Positions 22,125 through 30,538 of a stretch of 38,741 bases of DNA are shown here, one piece after another. The translations under genes and the position numbers were made by a program. Location of the stretch: contig AJFK01001075.1 in NCBI GenBank assembly GCA_000467715.1, positions 1 through 38,741 on the forward strand. The letters run 5' to 3'. This stretch comes from Hysterium pulicare CBS 123377. Its lineage: Eukaryota > Ascomycota > Dothideomycetes > Hysteriales > Hysteriaceae. Under the pieces are notes generated by a model that did no database searches, had not been told where the DNA came from, and saw nothing but the letters and a program-made list of their open reading frames with translations. The stretch's first letter is position 1; each line of letters begins with the position of its first letter.

Positions 22125-22222
22125 ATGCTTCTGGTTGGACGGTCTTGAGGAGCTCAACGTAAAGCTTTCCCCGTCAATTGGGCCCAATCCTCGTCAACAC
22201 CTGGGCAGCTCACCCAAATCTT

Positions 22223-22228
22223 TATAAG
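22223..22228 (+). promoter_or_regulatory. TATA-like box of the catalase gene
   Basis: TATAAG lies 49 nt before the ATG at 22277. If used, it would give a very short 5' UTR. Confidence 0.4.
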
Positions 22229-22276
22229 CTACAGCATCGCAACTAGGAATCATTCGACCTCATCCTCCGCGCAGAC

Positions 22277-24784
22277 ATGATTGCGCTTCAAGTCATTACG
22301 GCCGTCGCTGCCTTCATCGGCATCGCCAATTCTGTTGGATGTCCTTATATGACTGGTGAAGTTGAAGCTCGAGATTTACCTGCGGACCACCTCAATGTTC
22401 GGCAGGATGGATATGGTCCTACGAACAATTTCTTGAAGCAGTACGAGGTCGACGACACCAATGGCTTCTTGACCAGCGATGTCGGAGGTCCTTTTTCAGA
22501 TCAGACTAGCCTCAAGGCTGGTGAGCGCGGGTCTACACTGCTCGAGGACTTCATTTTCCGCCAGAAGATTCAGGTATATGATATCGTTACACTCAATGCT
22601 TTTATCGATCCAATTACTAACCGCAAGACATAGCACTTTGACCATGAGAGAGTGCCTGAGAGAGCGGTCCACGCTCGAGGGGCAGGTGCTCATGGTGTCT
22701 TCGTCTCCTATGGAGATTGGTCCAATCTTACCGCTGCTTCCTTCCTAGGGTCAGCAGGCAAGGAAACACCGGTTTTCGTCCGCTTCTCTACAGTTGCGGG
22801 AAGTCGAGGCTCAGTAGACACGGCCCGAGATGTTCACGGATTTGCAACCAGATTCTATACTGACGAGGGCAACTACGGTAAGCATGCTACGCTCAGCCCG
22901 TATGCTCCCTCACTAGTAAGCTGCTGACGCCACGTTAGACATCGTGGGCAATAACATCCCTGTGTTCTTCATTCAAGATGCTATCCTGTTCCCTGACCTC
23001 ATTCATGCGGTCAAGCCAATGCCAGATAGAGAGATCCCTCAAGCGGCAACTGCACACGATACAGCCTGGGACTTCTTCAGCCAGCAGCCAAGTACCCTTC
23101 ACACCCTCATTTGGGCCATGTCAGGCCATGGCATTGTACGCTCGTACCGACATATGGACGGCTTTGGAGTTCACACTTTCCGCTTCGTTAAGGATGACGG
23201 GTCGTCAAAGCTAGTCAAGTTCAGGTGGAGAACATTGCAAGGAAAGGCAAGCTTGGTTTGGGAAGAAGCTCAGACCACAGCTGGCAAGAATGCGGACTTC
23301 CACCGACAAGACTTGTTTGAGTCGATTGAGAAGGGGCGATTTCCAGAGTGGGAAGTACGTTGACAGCTCCTGCCCGAAGAAGCTTTGATGCGCTCGCTAA
23401 CGCAAGATGCAGCTTGGCGTGCAAATCATGGACGAAGAAGATCAGCTGCGCTTTGGCTTCGATCTTCTCGATCCCACCAAGATTGTCCCCGAAGAGCTGG
23501 TCCCGTTCACGCCAATAGGAAAGATGAGCCTGAACGGCAACCCGAGGAATTACTTTGCGGAGACGGAGCAAGTCATGGTAAATGGAACGTCTGCCGCCGA
23601 TTCGCTACAGGTGCTGACTGCGTGCATAGTTCCAACCCGGTCATGTTGTGAGAGGCATTGACTTTACCGAGGACCCTCTTCTCCAAGGCCGCCTCTACTC
23701 CTACCTGGACACGCAACTGAACCGTCATGGCGGGCCCAATTTTGAGCAACTGCCAATCAACCAACCACGTGTTCCGTGGAGCAATAACAACCGGGATGGA
23801 GCAGGTGACACAACCTATTGACAGGTCATGACATGATCCTATGCTGACCAATGTGCAGGTCAAATGTTCATTCCCCTAAACACAGCTGCATACAGTCCCA
23901 ACACACTCAACAATGGCTTCCCGATGCAAGCAAACCAAACCACCGGGCGCGGCTTCTTCACTGCCCCCAAACGCTCCACTTCCGGGAAACTGATTCGGGC
24001 TGTCTCTTCTACATTCTCGGATGTGTGGTCTCAGCCTCGGCTCTTCTTCAACTCCCTCCTACCTGCTGAGCAACAATTCGTAGTGAATGCCTTCCGGTTC
24101 GAGACATCCAATGTCAAGAGCCCCGTCGTGAAGAACAATGTCCTTATTCAACTCAACCGCATCAGCCACGATATCGCTGTCCGCGTTGCCCGCGCTTTGG
24201 GCATGACTGCTCCCAATCCCGACCCAACCTTCTACCATGACAACAAAACAACCGGTGTCTCGACCTTCGGCACACCGCTCTTGAAACTTGACGGTCTGAA
24301 GGTTGGTCTTTTAATCTCGATATCTGGTGCCGCTCCATCGAACGCTTCGATCAGCAACCTCAAATCCAAGCTCACTCCAATGAACGTCGACGTTGTCATT
24401 GTCGCCGAGTCTCTTAGCGATGGTGTGGATCAGACATATTCCGCATCTGATGCATCCAACTTCGATGCCATTATTGTTGCTGATGGTGCCGATTCACTCT
24501 TCCGTACTTCATCACCTTCCTATGTACGCTGGAAGTCGACGGCGAACTCGACTGCTTCGACGCTTTATCCTGTTGGTCGACCGATACAGATCCTGACGAG
24601 TGCGTATAGATGGGGAAAGCCAGTTGGTGCCATTGGTACTGGTAGGACAGCGCTCAATGTCGCGGGGATCAAGGAGGGAACGCCAGGCGTCTATGCCGTC
24701 ACTGCTGGAGGTGATGTGTCTGGAGATTTGGAGGAGGGCTTGAAGACCTTTAAGTTCCTAGATCGGTTCCCGGTCGACCCTTGA
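22277..24784 (+). CDS. catB: Secreted large-subunit catalase (CatB-like)
   Basis: Six exons: 22277-22573, 22634-22877, 22939-23354, 23413-23577, 23630-23804 and 23859-24784. They encode 740 residues, the normal size for large-subunit heme catalases. The introns are 52-61 nt with GTATAT, GTAAGC, GTACGT, GTAAAT and GTGACA donors and CTAAC or CTGAC branch sites. Residues 1-20 form a hydrophobic signal peptide, possibly followed by a propeptide. Catalytic His112 lies in [12 protein letters not shown], the active-site Asn in GNN (184-186), and the heme-ligand Tyr399 in RLYSYLDTQ. The C-terminal 200 residues form the flavodoxin/PfpI-like domain typical of this clade. The enzyme splits hydrogen peroxide to water and oxygen, probably in the wall or medium. 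Aspergillus CatB is the best-known relative; exact orthology is not proven. Confidence 0.95.
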
Positions 24785-24936
24785 AGTTCATCGAGAGTAC
24801 ATTTACGTTGAGAGATACATATGTTAGGGCGATGGGTGTCCTGAACGCCTATTCAAACAATGACTGGATCATTGAGTACTGGAGAGTCTCACTGATGACG
24901 AATTTGATAACATTATCTCTGAGAGGCTCATCTTAG

Positions 24937-24942
24937 AATAAA
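24937..24942 (+). terminator. Possible polyadenylation signal after catalase
   Basis: AATAAA lies 153 nt after the stop. Fungal signals are loose, so this is only suggestive. Confidence 0.3.
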
Positions 24943-25512
24943 TCATCACGTTTGCGCGCCATAAATACCTTCAAGCAGGTCTTACTTGAGACAAAACTCC
25001 CTTTGCTGATCTAAGGTGGCTGGGTCAAACAAAGCGACATTACCATACCCGTTCGCAGTCATTTTTGATCGCATTTCCTTCCTTTCGTTACTAGATATCG
25101 CTCGAAACCCCTTTGACATTCGACAATCCCCTGATGACGATAAAAACCATCCACAATGACCTAAGCAACTACATAAGCAAGCCCCGCATTAGCGCCACTG
25201 CAAACCCCACCTTGCCAACCAAGCTTTGCATCAAGCTTCCAGTTGCTCCGAAGATAGGAATTCGGGTTCGGGATCTAGATATCAATCTATAAGGCCCTGT
25301 TGGGTTTAGCTGTGAAGCCGCAAAAGCGCCTTGGGGAACTGTATAACGTCATGGTACCAATTAAATAGATCTCTGGCTCGGTCCAACTGCATATTTAGCC
25401 ATCCGTAGGGTCTGGAGAATTGTTTACAAAGCGAGGAGCTGAACCCTGGGATGGGGCCAGATTACGGTTGAGAAGGGCTTGAGATGAGGTTTCCGGTGAG
25501 CAGTGGTGGATT

Positions 25513-25518
25513 TATAAA
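25513..25518 (+). promoter_or_regulatory. TATA box of the quinone oxidoreductase gene
   Basis: TATAAA, 184 nt before the ATG. It would imply a leader of roughly 150 nt, matching the C/T-rich stretch seen there. Confidence 0.4.
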
Positions 25519-25701
25519 GAGTGCCCGAAGCGCGCTTTTTTTGAAGACTGCCATTGCATCTCCGGTCTCTAATCAACAAGCCAGGTATCGCATAAGTTGC
25601 TCCTTCATACATAATCCAATTAACATTTCACCAGAAGACCCCTCCTATCCTGCCACCCCTCACTCTTCCAACCCCTTCAAACAACCACCCCCACAGCCAA
25701 A

Positions 25702-26703
25702 ATGTCCACCATGAAAGCAGCCGTACTGTACGGCCCCGGCGGCCCGGAAGTCCTCAAACTTGAAACCCGACCCATCCCCACGCCCAAAGAGGGTCATGTT
25801 CTGATCCGCGTGCACGCCGCCGGTCTCAACCGATCCGAAATGTTCACGCGTCAAGGCCACTCCCCTGGCCTGCCCATGCCCCGCATCCTAGGCATCGAAG
25901 CCTCCGGCGTGGTTGCTGCGGCACCTGGTGGCGAGTTCAAGGAGGGAGATGTCGTTGCTACTGCGATGGGAGGGATGGGGAGGATGTTTGATGGCGGGTA
26001 TGCGGAGTATACTTGCGTCCCCGCGACTCAAGTCCAGAAGATCGACGTCGCGGGTGGTGTGGGTGAGGGCAAAGCTGTGAGTTGGGAGATGCTTGGAGCG
26101 GCGCCGGAGATGTTGCAGACGGCGTACGGAAGCGTGTTTAAGGCGCTTAATCTGCAGAAGGGAGAGAAGTTCGTTGTCAGGGGTGGGACGACGAGTGTGG
26201 GGTTGGCGGCTGCGGCGATTGCGAAGAATCATGGGGCTAAGGTGTTGAGTACGACGCGGAGTGCGAAGAGAGAGGCTATGCTGAAGGAACATGGTGCTGA
26301 TGAGGTTGTTGTGGATGATGGGAGCGTGGCGGAGCAGGTTCGTAAGATTTGGCCGGGGGGCGCTGATAAGGTGCTTGAACTTATTGGCGTTACGACTTTG
26401 GAGGACTCGATGGCTTGTGTGAGGATGAATGGGGTTGTGTGTATGACTGGGATTGTGGGAAATAAGTGGTCGTTTGATGACTTCAACCCTATGGAGAGAA
26501 TTCCTATGGCGGTTTATCTGACGGGCTATGGTGGAGGCCCGGAAGAGTTCATGGAGACGCCATTGAATGAGTTGGTCGGTCAAATGGCGGAAGGCAAGTT
26601 GAAGATCCCAATTGGGAAAGTCTTCAGACTCGATGAGGTTGTGGAGGCTCACCGCACAATGGAAGCGAACAGTGCTGGCGGGAAGATCGTGCTTCGTATG
26701 TAA
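25702..26703 (+). CDS. Zinc-independent quinone oxidoreductase (MDR family)
   Basis: A single exon of 333 residues. It opens with MKAAVLYGPGGPEVLKLE, the standard GroES-like start of medium-chain quinone reductases. AAGLNRSEMFTRQG (39-52) and PRILGIEASGVV (60-71) follow, and then the Rossmann nucleotide site GGTTSVGLAA (161-170). The Cys/His zinc ligands of alcohol dehydrogenases are absent, which points to the zeta-crystallin-like branch that reduces quinones or enones with NADPH. A second ATG three codons downstream could also serve as start. The gene converges on the VOC gene, with only 66 nt between stops. The physiological substrate is unknown. Confidence 0.9.
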   Translation: MSTMKAAVLYGPGGPEVLKLETRPIPTPKEGHVLIRVHAAGLNRSEMFTRQGHSPGLPMPRILGIEASGVVAAAPGGEFKEGDVVATAMGGMGRMFDGGYAEYTCVPATQVQKIDVAGGVGEGKAVSWEMLGAAPEMLQTAYGSVFKALNLQKGEKFVVRGGTTSVGLAAAAIAKNHGAKVLSTTRSAKREAMLKEHGADEVVVDDGSVAEQVRKIWPGGADKVLELIGVTTLEDSMACVRMNGVVCMTGIVGNKWSFDDFNPMERIPMAVYLTGYGGGPEEFMETPLNELVGQMAEGKLKIPIGKVFRLDEVVEAHRTMEANSAGGKIVLRM

Positions 26704-26769
26704 GGAAATAAAGAAATCGAAGTATTCGAAGCAATGCAATATCACCTCAAACCGAGTCAACGCATGGTA

Positions 26770-27192
26770 CTAAACTCCCCAGGCAGCGTTCTGCAAAACG
26801 ACCCTCCATCCCTCAAGATCTTCGAATGTCTTTCCGCTTCCATCCCAATACGGGTTCCAACTCTTCATGGCTTCAAAGCCTGCTTTTTCCATTCTTTGCA
26901 CCGCCACGCTCCAATCTCCCTCATCAGGTAAATAGAACACTAGCAGATTCTCCTGAGTTGGTGCTCGTGGTGCTTCATGGCCATCTTGAACTGTGAACTC
27001 GAGATGGTACGGCAAGTTTTGATGACCTAACATTATACCATCGAAACCTGCGTGCGCGGTGAACGAAGATATAACGGAAAACCCTAAGCCTTCGGTATAG
27101 AATGGAAGGAGTGCAGCAATGGAATTCGTTGGTCGAGCGATACGGAGATGAGATTTCAGGATAGGGGAAGGGGATGGTGTTGAAGAGGTCAT
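26770..27192 (-). CDS. VOC-superfamily (glyoxalase-like) protein
   Basis: A single exon of 140 residues, the size of a one-subunit VOC protein with paired beta-alpha-beta-beta-beta modules. The pattern LRIARPTNSIAALLPFY with ...TEGLGFSVI, then YHLEFTVQDG and the C-terminal WNPYWDGSGKTFEDLEGW match the family, closest to bacterial YycE-type members. His and Glu at the usual metal positions (SHLRIA and HLEFT) are plausible ligands. The superfamily includes glyoxalases, dioxygenases and resistance proteins, so the reaction cannot be named. It is divergent from cutC across 425 bp. Confidence 0.82.
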   Translation of the reverse strand: MTSSTPSPSPILKSHLRIARPTNSIAALLPFYTEGLGFSVISSFTAHAGFDGIMLGHQNLPYHLEFTVQDGHEAPRAPTQENLLVFYLPDEGDWSVAVQRMEKAGFEAMKSWNPYWDGSGKTFEDLEGWRVVLQNAAWGV

Positions 27193-27617
27193 GTTTACTT
27201 AAAATAGGTCTCCAATGAAGAAAAGAATAGAGCTCGAGAATAAATGGGAGAGATTTGTAGAAGCTGGAAAGGAATGAATGAATGTTGAGGCAGAGGAATC
27301 TGATATACGAACGCCTTACAAATATTGAAAATCCAGACCTGGAAATGACTCCCTACAGATGAGCAGCTCCTGAAGACGGGCGAATGCGGCATTTCGTGGA
27401 ATTTCGAATACTTTACACTAATGATTAATCTTCAAGAGCTCGACTTCTAACAACCATTCGTGGATGTCTCAAATCGAGAGTGGTGGAGATCGAAGGGGTG
27501 ATATTATCTAGATTAGTTCTAGCCTAACTGGGATTAGCCTCTAATAGCCTACCTCCCTTTCGCCAACGAACACCAAGCTGCTATCATCCATCAACCTTTA
27601 CATTCTTCATCATTCCA
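27193..27617. other. Divergent promoter region of VOC gene and cutC
   Basis: 425 bp shared by two divergent start codons. No clear TATA box. The cutC leader near 27590-27617 is pyrimidine-rich. No RNA gene or ORF supported. Confidence 0.55.
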
Positions 27618-28286
27618 ATGCTTGAGATCGCCTGCTTCAATACCGGCTCAGCACTCTCTGCGGCTAAATCAGGCGCAGATCGCATTGAACTATGTGCAAA
27701 CTACGATGGAGGTGGCACGACTCCGAATCTCGACTCTCTTCGAGCCATTCAGGAAGAGATAGAGATTCCGATAAACATCATGATCCGTCCTCGAGCAGGA
27801 GACTTCAGATATTCTGATACTGAATTCGAGCAGATGAAGGCTGAAATACAGACTTTCAAACCTCTCGCCAATGGTTTTGTCTTCGGTATTCTGAACGACA
27901 AGAATCACGTCGACATGCAAAGGAATCTGGAGTTAGTGGCGCTTGCCGCTCCACTTCCCTGCACCTTTCATCGCGCTTTTGACCAAGTGCCAGATCTTTT
28001 TAAAGCTGCGGAAGAGATTGTGAGCTGCGGCTTCACATCAATCCTCACTTCCGGTGGGAAAGAGAATGCCATCACTGGCGCCGATATTGTGTCAGAGCTT
28101 CAACGACAATTTGATGGCAAAATTACGTTTATTCTTGGAGGAGGTGTCCGCTCTACGAATATACAGTCACTCAAACAAAAGCAAAACATCCAATGGTATC
28201 ATTCGGCAGCCATTACGACACCCGGAGAAAATGCCGATGAAAAAGAAGTCCAATCTTTGCAAAAGCTGCTGAGCCTTTTGGCGTAA
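27618..28286 (+). CDS. cutC: CutC-family protein (copper homeostasis-like)
   Basis: A single exon of 222 residues. The start LEIACFNTGSALSAAKSGAD followed by RIELCANYDGGGTTPNL is the CutC signature, with conserved Cys in both parts. IMIRPRAGDFRYS (about 55-67), FVFGILN, FHRAFDQV (about 117-124) and LTSGG complete the TIM-barrel family blocks. CutC was linked to copper tolerance in Escherichia coli and is conserved up to animals, but its biochemical role is still debated, so copper handling is a family label and not a demonstrated function here. The length is normal for the family. It converges on the GT4 gene, with 88 nt between stop codons. Confidence 0.92.
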   Translation: MLEIACFNTGSALSAAKSGADRIELCANYDGGGTTPNLDSLRAIQEEIEIPINIMIRPRAGDFRYSDTEFEQMKAEIQTFKPLANGFVFGILNDKNHVDMQRNLELVALAAPLPCTFHRAFDQVPDLFKAAEEIVSCGFTSILTSGGKENAITGADIVSELQRQFDGKITFILGGGVRSTNIQSLKQKQNIQWYHSAAITTPGENADEKEVQSLQKLLSLLA

Positions 28287-28374
28287 TGCTCCCGTGTACC
28301 CAAGTCCATTGCGTTGCAAACCCCTCGACACGCAATCTGAAACAAGCCAACCAAGGAACAGATGCACAAAATCC

Positions 28375-29856
28375 TCATAGTCCGATGGACTTCACTGACC
28401 GTGATACTACATCTCCAATCGAATGGAAATTGGGAAAGAGGCGTACTCGAAACCAATTGGGAAAAACGCTGTTACCATGAATAAGTAGCGGGAGGACGGC
28501 TATTCCCCACATAAAGTAGGTGAATCCGATAGCTACATTAATTCGCACAGCGACAACGAAAGAGTTGAAACCCGATTCAATCCAATTCCGGATTGGTTTG
28601 TCTTTCTTCGCTGCGTTGACGGCTGCCAGTGCCTTCGAAAGCTGGTATGCAACTTTGTTATTTATTTTTCTCCATGTTGAGTCACATGCGATTTGCCGCG
28701 CCGCCTGGGACATTGCTTCTCGCAAAGCGGGATTCTGCAGCAGATTCTGGACTGTGAACACGAATTCATCAAGATCATTCGACGGTATCAAGTACCCGGA
28801 TTGCTGATCGACCACGATTTCAGATGGCCCTCCTTGGTCTCGAGCAACCACTGGGAGGCCGCTTGCCATAGCTTCCAGTACGACAAGTCCGAATGTCTCT
28901 GTAATGGAGCAGTGGAGAAATACGTCCGCTGATGCATATACACCGGCCAGATCACAACCCTTTCGAAATCCCGTGAACACGACACGATGTTCAATATTCC
29001 GGAAAAGCCGTTGCACACCTTCCTCGACTGCTGGATTTTGATTACCGCCAGTGATCACGAGCTTGAAGTTTGCGTTCATCTCGTCCAATTTCTGCGCCGC
29101 TTGAGCCAGGAATCTAAATCCCTTCTCTGGTGCCAACCGCCCAACACAAAGTAGGATCATTTCCCCGTTTTGCGCGATTTCTCTGCGAAAATTTCGATCC
29201 CTACAAGATGGGTTGAACAGCTCCGTATCGACGCCTCGGCCTAAATGAAGCGTCTTTGCCATGGGTGCGCCCGCTTTCTCGAGATAATCGCGGACCATCT
29301 TGGAAGGATAGAAGATGGTGTGTATTGCTCGTGATCTAAAGAGAAACCCCTGGACGACGGCTAGGAGCCAGACTGCAAAGCGATCCATGGGCTGAGGAAA
29401 GATAATTTCGCTGTAGGCCGAAAGATCCGTCTGAAAATTCAACAGAACTGGTGGCGGCGATCCTATCTGGCGGGTTTGAAGAAGTAACTGGAAGCCTATG
29501 GATGCAGGGCTCGCAAGATAGATGATATCAGGTCGAAATGCCTTCCTATACAGAGTATCGAGACGCAAGGGGTAGGCTACGGTCAAATCAGGGTTATAGG
29601 GCAAAGGATATCCAGCCACTCGAACTTCCGGATCACCACCAGTATTGGGACTCAAGATTTGACCTTTGAACATAGGCGCCACGACAGCAACCTGGACACC
29701 ATTATCTCGCAGATACTCGATCAGACTTCCAGTCGTCCTACTAACTCCATTGATTGGACCTAGAGATTCGGTAGCAAGTAAGATGCGCTTGCCTCTTAGA
29801 TCCCCTGGGAAATTTTCATCCATATTCTGTAAGGGAGGTCGCTCTGTTGAAGCCAT
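28375..29856 (-). CDS. GT4 glycosyltransferase, SQD2/MgtA-like, with C-terminal membrane segment
   Basis: A single exon of 493 residues with a GT-B fold. The N-domain has ATESLGPINGVSRTTGSL (about 28-45), the usual acceptor-side GV loop. The C-domain has VGRLAPEKGFRFL (238-250) and the EX7E motif, Glu320 and Glu328 in TETFGLVVLEAMASG, which bind the nucleotide sugar in retaining GT4 enzymes. A hydrophobic segment at about 432-460 suggests membrane attachment, unusual for soluble GT4 proteins. The overall sequence resembles the SQD2 and mannosyltransferase-like group. It is divergent from UDP-glucose dehydrogenase across 682 bp, so UDP-glucuronate is an attractive donor. Neither donor nor acceptor is proven. 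Confidence 0.88.
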   Translation of the reverse strand: MASTERPPLQNMDENFPGDLRGKRILLATESLGPINGVSRTTGSLIEYLRDNGVQVAVVAPMFKGQILSPNTGGDPEVRVAGYPLPYNPDLTVAYPLRLDTLYRKAFRPDIIYLASPASIGFQLLLQTRQIGSPPPVLLNFQTDLSAYSEIIFPQPMDRFAVWLLAVVQGFLFRSRAIHTIFYPSKMVRDYLEKAGAPMAKTLHLGRGVDTELFNPSCRDRNFRREIAQNGEMILLCVGRLAPEKGFRFLAQAAQKLDEMNANFKLVITGGNQNPAVEEGVQRLFRNIEHRVVFTGFRKGCDLAGVYASADVFLHCSITETFGLVVLEAMASGLPVVARDQGGPSEIVVDQQSGYLIPSNDLDEFVFTVQNLLQNPALREAMSQAARQIACDSTWRKINNKVAYQLSKALAAVNAAKKDKPIRNWIESGFNSFVVAVRINVAIGFTYFMWGIAVLPLLIHGNSVFPNWFRVRLFPNFHSIGDVVSRSVKSIGL

Positions 29857-30538
29857 AGTTGAAAAGGTTCAGAAAATCGTCTATTCAGGCAAGTAATTCC
29901 AAATATCAAGTACTCAAAGGAGATATGCGTACAGTCTGTCGAAGTGTCCTGTTTTGACACTGCCTTCCGATTTCGCAGTCAAGCATTCTTCGCAATATAT
30001 GCATGATACACGATCCCATCTGGTTGCATGTCAAGTGTTCGCTTATTGTTCGGTCTTGATAGTTGATTGTGGTGAGAATTGAGACCTCCCCCACGAGACT
30101 TCTGCCCGGCTCCTGATTGGCTGGGTACATGCAGAAAAGCGACAACACCACGTCTCGGAAGTCCACAACGTGCTTTATCTGAACCTCAACACTCGACGTT
30201 TGCGTCCATATGCTAGAAAAGCGATAAGATGACTGGGACGCGTGACTGTAATTCCGCCTTCCACCACCGAGCCTCGACCGCGTGTCCATTTCAGCTTTTC
30301 ACACTCGATACATGAACTTAGTCTGGAGGCATGGCAGGTATGGCTACGGCAATGGCGCGACTGAGATATTCTGGAAGAGCATCTATCTTCCTTGTTGGGC
30401 TCAATTCATCTACATGCACAGTACTTCGCCTACTGAGACTTATTGTGCTCCCCGATACTTATCATATTGAGCATTCATCTTTCAAACTTGTCTCTCTCTA
30501 AATTTTCAACCCAATAGTGAAGAAGTATCGATATAGCA
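29857..30538. promoter_or_regulatory. Shared divergent promoter of GT4 and UDP-glucose dehydrogenase
   Basis: 682 bp between two start codons. It contains an inverted CCAAT box (ATTGG, 30116-30120), CACGTC at 30149-30154, CACGTT on the minus strand at 30167-30172 (a Pho4/NUC-1-type core) and an AT-rich ATATAT at 29995-30000 facing the GT4 gene. Small ORFs here are not supported. Use of the sites is inference. Confidence 0.5.

Larger units (their letters stand above)
20592..22276. other. Long intergenic region with catalase promoter
   Basis: About 1.7 kb without a supported gene. Small ORFs on both strands around 21071-21430 and 21731-22033 resemble nothing I know. The right part holds stress-type sites: TTAGTAA at 21473-21479, TGACGTCA at 22117-22124, CCCCT elements near 21357 and 21503, and TATAAG at 22223. 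The left part is the divergent promoter of copy B. Confidence 0.6.
24785..25701. other. Intergenic: catalase 3' flank and oxidoreductase promoter
   Basis: The left part is catalase 3' UTR. The right part contains TATAAA at 25513-25518 and a pyrimidine-rich leader (25630-25700) directly before the ATG at 25702. No supported ORF. Confidence 0.6.

Noticed and set aside
25888-26760. 290-codon ORF antisense to the quinone oxidoreductase
   Set aside because: Arises from the codon bias of a clear gene on the other strand; the product is His/Arg-rich with no family features.
29906-30289. 127-codon minus-strand ORF between GT4 and ugd
   Set aside because: Lies in the shared promoter, has no recognisable domain, and its composition looks like chance.
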